DNA of 64,000 nucleotides from an uncultured Candidatus Melainabacteria bacterium (GTDB lineage Bacteria; Cyanobacteriota; Vampirovibrionia; Gastranaerophilales; Gastranaerophilaceae): NCBI GenBank assembly GCA_934754505.1, contig CAKVIE010000008.1, positions 39,906-103,905 of the forward strand, read 5' to 3'. A model generated the notes under the pieces. That model was not told the DNA's origin and ran no database searches. It worked only from the letters and a program-made list of their open reading frames with translations. The stretch's first letter is position 1. The number at the start of each line of letters is the position of its first letter. The position numbers and the translations under genes were made by a program. Positions 8,401 to 20,400 of the stretch are shown here, piece after piece.

Positions 8401-11400
8401 TTATCGTAACCGGCAGAAGCATTGATTACACCATCGGTATTGATTGCTATATTTTCAATATTTCCGAATTTAGAATTCAAATCAACTCCTGTCACGGAAG
8501 ATATATTATAAACAAGATTATCTGAATTTTTCGAGGCAATAATGCCATAATCAGCATTCAAAGTAACTTTACCATTAACTGATTTTATCGAATCAACATA
8601 AATTCTTCCGACAGAATTAAGATTTACATCATCTTTTGTCGTGACCTTAAATATTCCGTCACGAGCTATCTTAATCGCGTTTGCAGCTGAACCGACAGCT
8701 CCGTTTACGGCACTCAAAATTACATTTCCGCCATTAATATGATAAGGATTGATAGTTTCTGTATCAACAGCATTAATAGAACCGTTTTGAGAACCCAAGA
8801 ATATTGTTCCGTAAGACGTGGAAACTATCGATTGGATATTTAAATCATTTTTGTTTACGAGAGAAATATCGCCGTTTGCTCTCGCCTTAATTTTATTTAC
8901 ATCTATATTAATGTTCGAATTTTCCGAAGAATCCAATTCGATGGAACCGTTTTCTGCTCTTAATTCAAGAGAATCAGCACTTATATTTACGACACTGTCA
9001 AGTCCGCCAAGCTTTCCGCCTGAAGTTGCTAAATATGCATTACCTGTTGCTGTTATATTAATGTTACTTATATCTGAATACGGATAATTAATATAAATAT
9101 TGTTACCGTTCGCACTCAACGACCCGTTATTATAAACTGCCGTCTGAATGTTTCTCAACTGATTTCCGATATCACCGTTTGAAGCGGATAAACCGATGTT
9201 TTCAGCAGATATCACATTGTTTGTGCTTTTGTTTAAAATAAATCCGTTATTTGATTTTAAATTAACATCACCTGTCAATGCTGAAATGCTGCTGTTCATA
9301 ATAACAGATCCGTTCGAAGTAACATTAATTTCAGGTTTATCAAAACCTTGGAATTTTACCTTAATAGTGTTTTTTGCCGTTGCATATTCCGGATCATGAG
9401 TTATTGTATAATAAATTCTTTGGTACAATTTGCCGTGCCAAAGTTCTGTCCACCAAGAACGCTTTACATATTTCAAATAAGATTTAGTTTCTGTTGAACC
9501 TGCCTTCGTTACAATATAAGCATCATCTCCGGGGTTATACAAAATTGTATCAACCTTCGCTCCGTCAGCTCTTGTTTCGGTACTTGTTGCTCCAAAACTA
9601 CCGTTTCCTGCCGTTTGTCCCTTCGATGAAGTCTTTATATTTCCGCTTTCATCAACACTTGCCGTATAAGTTCCTGCATTATTTGCAAGCCAGCTGTCCG
9701 TAATATCACTTTGCTTAATATTGTCAAACGCACTTCCGCCTTTATCCGTATCGGAGAATTTAAGGTCGTTTATCGTTAATTTACCCTGAACTTTTGCATC
9801 TGCATTCAAAGCACTTGTCACAAGGTCAAAATTAGAATTGTTCGTTACATCAATATGTCCGTATCCGTTTACAAGAACTATCTGACCGTTATTTGACGAA
9901 CTTACAATATTTCCGGTTAATGTGATGTTTCCACCGCCGATTTCAGCCTTAAATAAATGAATTTCACCCTTTATGTTGTTTACATCTGATATATCGGAAG
10001 GTTTGAAATACGCTTTTATCATTTCAAGTTCGGAATCAAGCTCTCCGTTTCCTGCAATATTTAAGTAATAGTAACCGTCTGTTGCTCCTTTTTCCAATTT
10101 GGTTTCAACACCGTTTACTACCTGATAATAAACGCCATTTCTCTTTTTTACCTTGAAATTAGGGATTGTTACGGATTTTATTTCCGAACCGCTCTGGATA
10201 AGTCCGTTTACATCAATAATTTTTGAAGCAATATCAATATTTCCCGATGCAACAATCGCTCCTGCTCCTGATGAACCGCCTGCTACGACCGAAGAATTAT
10301 CATATTGTTGAGTGTATCCGCCATTTGGAACGGTTATCTTCAAATCCTTTGCCGTTATTGAACCTTCTGACAAAATGTTTCCTGTATAGTTTACAAAACT
10401 TACAAGCCCGTTTACATTTTCTACATTGCCTCGAAGAACAATATCTCCAAATCCGTTCTTTGTATTAAGATTGATTGTCGGATCATTTGCATCGACGGTA
10501 TTCTCAATAGAAATGTGGAAATCCCGTCCGCTGTTTTTTATTTTCTTTTTAATACTGCTTGCAACACTCGATGCATTTATACCGCCGCTTGCGTTTCTAT
10601 CAATCTGAATATCTTTATAAACTACATCGCTGACACTGTTATTCACAATATCAATCGTAAAGTTATTACCCGGAGCAGTAATTGAACCTGTACCCTCTAC
10701 ATTTCCTCTGATATTAACTTCTCCCGAACGAACATAAATGTTATCAACTACAAATGAATATACGGGTGCTCCCGTTGAACCCATTTCATCTTTTTGTCTT
10801 TGCAAATCGTTTATAATTTCAGAGTATTTTTGATTGATTGATAATTTCGTTTTGTCTGCATCTGAAATAGTTTCTTGCAAATCAGAAATATTATTATTTG
10901 CAGCTGCTATTGAAGAATTATAATTTGCTATGGTTTCCGTATTTGAATTGATTGAATTTCTTGTCGTTGAAATAAATGAATTTAATTGATTATTATTCGT
11001 TATATCAACATTAGCATTTATATCGGTAATTGTACTTGAAATACTTGCAGAAGAAGCTGAAATCTCTTGTTTTTTAACAGAAAGTCCGTCAACTGCAGTT
11101 TTCAATGCCGATAATGTTAATGCGTTCGGAGTTTTTATATAAGATGCATAAGCAGTGTTTACATCTGCCATATTTGCATCGTTTTTATATCCTGCTAATG
11201 ATGTTCCAAACGAACTTGCCAATGTTCCTGTTTTACTATCGTATGCATTATTCCAAGCTGATGTCACATTATCAATATTTGAAATGTCATTATTATTTGA
11301 TATCAAAGTATTTGCATTGTCTATTGCAGTTTGATATGTGCCGTTTTTAACAACAAGTTCATCTCTCGCTTTTTCATCATTCTTAATTTTATTTTCGGCT

Positions 11401-14400
11401 TCGGTAATTAAATCCTTTTGAACTTTGATATAATCTTCTACAAAATCAAGTTCACTATCTCTCGATTTTTCATAAGCTTCCATATCTAAATCGATATCTG
11501 ATGACGTGATTTCTCCGACTTTTTCTTTTCCGATAACATTAACTCCATCTGAAGTATATGTTCCGTCAGAATTAATGGTTAATTTTCTGTTTGCACCAAG
11601 CCCGCTTTCTATCGAACCGTTCAAGGTAATTACAGAATTTGAATTGTTTGTTGAATCCTGATGACCCTTTCCGTAAATAGTTATCGGAATACCAAACAAC
11701 AAATATGTCGTGCCTTTTGCCTCTCTTACGGCAGAAACATTTGAGGTTGTATCAAGAACTGTTAAATTCATTGAATCGTAAGATTTCAAATTTGTACCGC
11801 TGTTTATCACAATTTTTGAAGTTGAACTGTTATTTGCAAAGGCATAAGAATCACCGACTGCACCAATTAAACCTTTTGTTATTGCATACATATATGCTTG
11901 AACATTTTTATCACTAACGGCTTGAATATAAGAATCTCTGCCGCTTACTGAATTTACACCTGAATTAAAGATAACCGATGCTATTGCATTACTGTTGTTT
12001 GCAACACTTGAACCGTCTGCAACCGCAATACCGCCGTATGATGCAACATTCGATTTTGTATAAATATCTATATCATTATTTGCAGTGTAATATATATTGT
12101 CATCTTTTGTCTTAATATTTTTATTGTTAATGGTCGTTGAAGTGTTTACGTTTGAATATACAGAAACATCACCGTCCGATACGGGAATTCCGCCCGATGC
12201 GGTAACATCGATTTTTTCATTTACATCAACTTTACCCGTTGATGATACACTAATGCTTCCTATACCGTAAACTCCGTTTGCATAAGCATATTCACCGCCT
12301 AAAGTTGAATTTGTTGTTAAAACAAGATTGTCTTCAATCATTGCCGAACCGACTCCGACAACACCGCCCGAACCGCCATATAAATCGTAGTTGGAAACAG
12401 CGGCTTTTTTAATTTCGTTATCGGCAAAAACACCTATACCGCCATTTGCCTCTGCATTTGCATTTGAAGTCGTATTTACGGTTGAACTTACCGTATTTTT
12501 TATTATTCCGACAGTAGTCCCGACAATACCATACGCTGATGAGTCATTAAAACCTTTATAAGTATTTGAATTTTTTGCAGATAAAATATATGAACCATTG
12601 GTTGTTTTTACAAGAATATTATTTCCGACATAAATATTATTATTCGCCGTAATATCATTGTAAACGCCCGAACCGCTTATACCTACGGCAGCTCCTGCAC
12701 CTGCTGTTGTTTTTGAATCGGCATTATTTATTGATTCAGATGAAATATTTATTGATGCAGCTTGAATTGAAGCATAATTTTTATCCGAATCAGCAATATT
12801 AACTCCGCCGTTATGATTAATTTTTGAAGTTGTTTTTGTTCCGCCTGCCGATATTCCGCCATAAGCTCTTGCATTTGTTTCTGCAATAGCTTCATTTTTT
12901 CCGATAGATGAGAATTTCGCTGCTAATTTTGCAAAAATATTTGAATTTTTACCGACCTTAACGGTATTTGTCTTTCCTGCTTTTGCATTTGCTTCCGCAC
13001 CTGTTCCGCCTGCTAAACTACCTGTTGCAGCCGTTGCATTTGCAGTTGCTTTTTCATTTTCTTCAGCCTTGATTTCAATATTACCGCCATTACTTTTTAT
13101 CGAAACATTATTTCCAAGGTCAACCTTTGTTTCACCTGAAATTTCAGCATTCGCAACTGATACACCAACCGTTATGCCGCCATAAGAACCTGCCGAAACC
13201 GTTGAATTAACAACTCCTGAGGATTTTGCACCAATAGAAAGGTCATTGTTTGCATTCAAACTCGTTCCATTTAACACATAAGCATTTGTTGTTTTGTTTG
13301 AATTAATTATTGCAACAGCACCCGACCCCGACAAAATACCGCCTGATGCTGCTTTTGCCGTTACATCCTGATTGTCGTTCGAATTTGCCGAGATTTTAAT
13401 TGTACCATTTGAAGTTATTTCCGCATTATTTGATACAAATGCATTTGTCGTTGTTTTAACATTCGAAACAGCTGCCGATACACCAAGTGATGCACCGCCA
13501 AACGTATTTCCTCTAATACTTAAATCAACATCGTTAGTGTTATCAGCTGAAATTTCGACATTATTTGCGGTTATATTTACACCTGAATCAACAAATGCCG
13601 ATGTCGTATTTGCTCTATCGGTAGAATTATATGTCGCACCCGATTTTTCTGATTTTGCGAACAAAGCAACATTTGATTTTGCATCAAGGGTTTTTGCACT
13701 TGAATTTGCATCGTCCATTGCTGTTTTTAAATCTTCCGATGCCTTATTATAATATTTTTTATAAAAATCATTCGATTGCTGTTGGTTAGAAGCCGATTTA
13801 TCCAAAATTTCTTGAGATTGCTTTTTGGCAGACTCAGCAACCTTATCTGTTTCAGCATCATTTGCCTTATTAGCAGAAGCATTTGCAACAGATTGACCGA
13901 TTGTATTAAACAAAACACCACCGCTCAATGCATAACCGCCGCCACCTACAATATCCGCATTCGCTACGATTTTTTCATTTGTTTTTGCATTTAAAACAAC
14001 ATTACCTGAAGGCATTATTATAGCTGAATTTGCTCCAATGTTTGCAACAGCAGTGCTGCCTATCGTATTTACTCCGACAGAAGCTCCCGCACCTAAGAAA
14101 CCGCCGACTCCATATCCGCCGATGTATTCATAAATATTGCTGTTTGCCTCTGATGATATTGCTAACTTTTGAGCATTTTGTATTGTATTAGCTTCGCCTA
14201 CAAACGAATTAACTTTATCTTCAATATAATTTACCAATACAGCACCTGCAACTCCTGCAACTCCTGCAACTCCTGATACTGCACCTGCTACAACCTTAAC
14301 CCCGTCATTTTCTTTTCCGATATTGTTAGTTGAAGATGCCTTTATAACAATATCTTTCGAAACATTAACAATATTGTTTCCGCCTGTATATGCCTCAACT

Positions 14401-17400
14401 GTATTTGTAATTTTATTAACTCCGACAGAAGCACCTACTGCGGCAGTGCCTGCAACCGCTGCCGTTCCGACAGTTTCTGAAATATTTACGGTATTTTTAG
14501 CATCAAGAGTCAGATTAGCTGCATTTATTCTTGAATTGTCTAAAGTATAAGCTTTGACAGTAGCATCAACAATCAATGCTAAAGCCGAACCTGATATGCC
14601 GACTCCGCCGCCTGCAAAGCCCATTACATACATATCATCGTATGTTTGAACCCCTTCAGCTTTAACAGAAAGATTATCAACGTTAATCTCTCCGCCTGCC
14701 GATGCCAAAATCGTACTTGATATAGAATTTGTTGCAATTGTTGCACCGACTCCGACTGCTCCGCCAGACATTGTTCCTGCTATCAAATGAGCATATTCGG
14801 CATCATCTTTCGCATTAACAATCAAAGAAGAATTCGCTTTTCCTGTTAAAACTCCGTTTGCAGCTGCCTCAACGGTGTTATTTATAACATTTGTATTAAT
14901 AACTCCTGCGACACCGGCAACTCCGCCTGCTCCGGAGATAGAATTGAAATTATAAACTTCTTTACTTGTTGCAGATACATTAAGTTTAGAAAAATCTGCA
15001 ACATTCGCATTATTTACGGAAGCTTTTACCTTGTAACCGATTACATTTGTTGAAACCGTTGCACCAACACCTGCCGTTCCGCCAATTCCCAAAGCACCTG
15101 CCACATCAAGAAATTCGGCATTAGCATTAGCAGATACGGACACTTCATCAGAATCAATGTTTACAAAATTTTTATCAATTTTGTCATTAATAATTCCTGC
15201 TTCAACATTTGAGCTGATTACATTTGTCAAAATATCGCCGCCGACTCCGACAACGCCACCGCCTGAACCTGCAACGGAAATTGTATTAAATTCATCATCT
15301 GCATTTGCATTAACATTCAATTTTTTTGATTGAATTTTTGTTGATTCGGCTGTCGCCTTGATTGTTTTGTTTACAACAAGTGTATTCACAGTTGCACCAA
15401 CGCCGACCGTACCTGCACCACCGCCTGCACCTGCTGAAACGAACAATTCTGTTGAACCGTTCGCATTAATATTTACGTTATTTCCCGCTTCAACACCCTT
15501 TGCTGCATTCTTGTAACCTGAAATTTTTGCAACTGCTTCCGAGTTCAAAACAATCGTATCAATAGCACCTGAAATTGCAGCTGTTCCTGCTCCGCTTGCT
15601 GCTACCGTTAAAAACGGATTTGACGATGAACCTGATATTTCATTGGTTTCAGCAGAAACCGTCACGTTTGCATTTCCTGCTTTTACATCTGAGTTTTCGA
15701 CAAATGCTTTTACAGAATTATTTACAACACCTGTAATAACAGCTCCGCCGACTGCTACCGAACCTGAACCTGAGATTGCACCTGTTCTTCCGACTATTGA
15801 TAAATCATCTTTTGCCGATACTGTCACACCGTTACCATCAGCATTTGCAGAATTTGATTGAACAGAAGAATTATTAATTTTTGCTTCTACGGTATTTGAA
15901 GAAACAACTGTATTTACTGAACCGTTTACCGCAACTTGAGACGAACCTGAAGCTCCAACAGCATTTGCATCTATTTGTTCTTCTGATTTCGCATTAATTT
16001 TTACATTTCCGTTTGAAACAAAATCAGAATTCAAAACATTTGCTCTGACGGTTTTATTTGAAACAAGTGTACTTACCGAGCCGCCGACTGCAACACTTGA
16101 CATTGAAACAGCTAATTGTCCTGCAGCATGAGTCATTTGTGTCAATGAATCTGCATTTACGGCGACATATTTTAAATTATCTGAATTTGCAATAAGTTCA
16201 TTAATAACTGCCGAAACATTTTTATTTTGAACTATCGTATTTGCCGCACCTGCAACCGCAACACTGTTGCCTGCCGCACCTGCAATTGCAAATCCGCCGT
16301 ATGAATCACTTTGTGTTGCATTAATATTCAAACCGCCGATTGCAGATGAATTTTTATTTATAACTACTTTATCAATTTCAGATTTAACATCACCGTTAAT
16401 CACAGAGGTCAAAACAGAAGCCCCTACCGCAGAGCTTGAAACAGAACCTGCAACAGCACCTAAGGAAGCTATCATTGCCAAAATATCATCTGAATTAATA
16501 TTTATATTAGAATCTGTTTTAACAGTTGAATTTTTAAGGTAAGCATTTACATCCTGATTCATTACCATCGTAACAACAGAACCATCTACGGATACACCAT
16601 CTCCTGCTGCAGCACCGATAGCTGCGATAATGTGGTTTTGATTAGCTTTGGCTGAAATATCAACACCGTTTTTCGTAGTCAACGAAACTCCGTCAACACC
16701 TGCTTTCACTGTCGAATTATAAACTGTTGTATTTATTGCTCCGCCTGCTGAAGAACCGCTTGTTGAAATACTTACGTTTCCATTTACGGTTATTGTATCA
16801 ATATCATTTTCGGATTTTAAAGAAAGTTTTCCATTATCAGAAATTATAGTTTTTTTCGTTGAATTTACATCAGAATAAATATAGGTATTAAGATTTGAAT
16901 CGTTGACAAGAACACTTATTGCACCTGAGCCTGCAAAACCTTTTCCGCCTGCTCCGCCGAAAATTATATTTAAAGAATCTTGAGTAAAATCAGATGCCAA
17001 ACTGATATCATTAACTGAATGAACATTTGAATTTTTAATATATGTATTTATATCGTGAGAAGCTCCGACCGCATACCCCGATAAACCTACAGAACTGCCT
17101 TTTACAGCTATTGCTAAAGCACCTGTTACGGAAAGAGTTTTCATTGTTTTATCAGAATTTAAAGACAACTGTCCGACTGTCAAATCGGAATTTTCAATGT
17201 AGTTATTTTGCTCCGTAACATCTGCCAAAACATTGATTACACCTGCACCTGCACTTTGTTTTGAAGAACCTGCACCTGCAACTGCTACCGAAATTTGAGA
17301 TATTGAATCAGAATTAGTCAAACTTGCTGATTTTGTTGCTTTTACGGTTGAATTTTTTATGTAAGAATTCATGTTATTTACAACCGCATCAACTCTTGCA

Positions 17401-20400
17401 GAACCGCCGACACCTGTTTTATCTCCGCCCGCAACAGTTCCTACAACATCTATTTCATTAAATGTGCTTGTTGCCTTTAAATTTACTGTTTGGGTATTTG
17501 AATTGTTATTTTGGTTGATATTTGAATTTTCGATATAAGCATTTATATCATTTGCCGCAATATAAGCACCGATTGTACCTGCATAAGCAGAACCTTGAGT
17601 CGAAGCACTTCCTGCAACATCAACAACAATCAACCTGTCTTCATTTACTGCATTAACATCAATCGAACCGGAAGCATTTACGCTTGCTCCTTTAATATAT
17701 GCATTAATGGTATTAGAAACAACATCTCCATCTACCGTTCCGCCAACCGAACCGCCTGAAGATTCACCTTTTCCGCCTGCTTGTACGGCAAGTGCACCGA
17801 CCGCTTTTATAACTTTGCTGTCTGCTTTACCTTCAACTTTAACATTTTGATTAGTACCCGAAACCGTTTCATTTACTTTTGCACCGTCTTTTATCGCTGC
17901 TGTAATATTATTAACTTGTACAGCAGATGAAACATTTCCGGCACCTGCTTTGTCTTTTCCGGTTGCAACACCTGCTGATGCGGCTATCAAATTAAAATCG
18001 GCATTTGCCGTCACTTCGGTATTTTCTTTCGCATTAACGGTTGCTGCTCCAATTGACGATTCTACGGTATTATCGGAAATATCTGCCATAATCGTTCCGC
18101 CTGCACCGGTTTTGCCGTTTGCCGCAACTACCGCATTTGAATCAATTATTTTATCTGTTGATTTTGCCTTTACCTTTACATCTTTTTCTGCACTGACGAC
18201 TGCTCCGTCTTTTATTGATGCTTTAACTTTGTTATTTGCAAATACAAGATTTATTCCGCCTGCTGCCGCTTTCGTTTCTTTATCGGGATTTACCGCTCTT
18301 GTATAATCGTAGTTTTTATCGTTTTCGGCAACAATATCGTTTATTTTGTCTGATTTTCTTTTGCCTTTTTCAATTAAATTATACCAGTTTAAATCGCTTG
18401 TACCTTCATCAAATAATTCCCTCAAGCCCCAATAATTTTCAATCTCATCACCTGATTGATGTTTTTCTCCTGCCGGATCATCTGTACCTTCTTTTGCAAT
18501 ACCGATGTTTGCGTTTGCATTAATGACCGTTTTATCATAATTTGCATTGATATTTATCGAATTTAAGGAATTTACGTTACCTGCAATATAAGAATCAACG
18601 CTATCAGTCAATACTACACCCGACAAACCAAAACCGAAAGAATCCTGTCCGTTTGCAAATGCAATAACCGCATTTATGAAATTATCACCCTTTGAAGCCT
18701 TTACATTAACATCTTTTGCATAAACAGATGCACCGTTTTCAACAGAAGCCTGAACTTTTCCCGATCCTAAAACCGTCATTCCGACAGAACCCGACAAGCC
18801 TGTTTTATCAGGAGAAGAAGAACCTGCTGAAACGGTCAGATAATTTCCGCTTTCTGTTGCAGAAACATTAAGATTTCCAACCGCAGAATTTACCAAATTC
18901 AAATCTCTGTTAATTACAACATTTTCACCGATTTTAGCAATTACGTCAGAATCAGCATAAGAAAATGCCGCTCCGACTCCAAAGGCAGAACCGTCCCTTG
19001 CCGTTGAACCTGATAATACCTTTTTAATATTAGGAATACTCATTAACGTAGCAGCTGTCCAAATTTCATTCTTTGCAGACGATGAAACATCAATACCTGC
19101 ATTTTCGGAATTTGTTGTTCTTAATGTTACAGTCGAACCGTTTTCCAATACGGCATTAGCATTTGTATTATGCAATGCTATTGCTATTGCACCCGATAAA
19201 GCCTTCGTTTCACCTGTTTTTTGCATTGCACTTGCCTTGGATTGGGCAAATGTATTGAAAAATCCGTATGCACCAAGGTTATTGAAATCAACGGCATTAA
19301 AAATGCTGAAATCCCCTTCATCCATAATATGCTTTAATTCACCTATTGCACCAAGTTTTGCAAGATAGTCGGTAACATTGTTTGTTTCAACATTATTCCA
19401 ATGATTTTTAACTTCATCAAAAGCATATTGCCACGTTTTGCCCTCAAAAAACGGCTTAAATGTTTCAAACCAATCAAGCCAAGCCATCGGATGAATAATC
19501 TCCGTATCGGATTTTATCGTTAGTGCATTTCCCGAATTTGCATTATTCAAAGTCAAATTTCCGTAAACATTTGAATTAGCATTCAAATCTTTATAATTAA
19601 TTGCTAAAGCTCCGCTTGCAGCCTTTGCACCGTTTTCACTTTCTGCTTGAACATACAAAGAACTTTTATTATCCGTAATTTTCGATTTTACTTCTATCTG
19701 TCCTGCATTTATTGTCGGTTTTATATTTTTTGAGGAATCTCCGATTTTTGCAGTTGAATTAACTTTATCAACTATAATACCAATAGCTCCCGCAATATCG
19801 ACATCGTTGAATTTAGCATTTGAACGGCTGGCAACTTCTGTTATATCTTTGTAAGATTTGAAATGCTGGAAAAGATTGTTGATTGTACCGTCTTCGCCTT
19901 TTGCTCCCGAATAACCCGTAACCCTTGATACAATTTTTCCCGAATAATCCGCATTAACCTTTAATTTACCGTTTATATCCGCATCGGCATTCATAACAGC
20001 TTGGTTATCAACATTCGTTATAATAATTGAAGCACCTGCACCGACATCACCTCTGTTTTTATCTACAACAGGAATCAGTCCGTTTTTGGTAATATCTTTA
20101 TGATTGCTCGTTGTTTTTGCATTAACTTCAATATCATTACCAACCGAAAGATTAGCTCCTTGCTCAATTAATGCCCCATTTTGCAAATCGGTTGTTGTAA
20201 CAGAAACAGCATAACTTCCTATATCTTTTCCTATTTTAGAATCAACAAGATTTGTAGATTTTGTACTTGTATCCAAATCTAAATCAGTTGTCGCATCAAC
20301 TTTAAGATTTTTTGCTGTAATTGATGAACCTTTTTTTACGATAGCATTTGTTTTTGATGCAATACTCGAAAAATTGAAATTCATATCAATTAGAGTTGAA

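Noticed and set aside
13372..13752. 126-codon plus-strand frame, and many others, within the adhesin gene
   Set aside because: The adhesin's repetitive codons produce long hydrophobic Val/Phe/Ser frames on the opposite strand; none has a Shine-Dalgarno or a domain.
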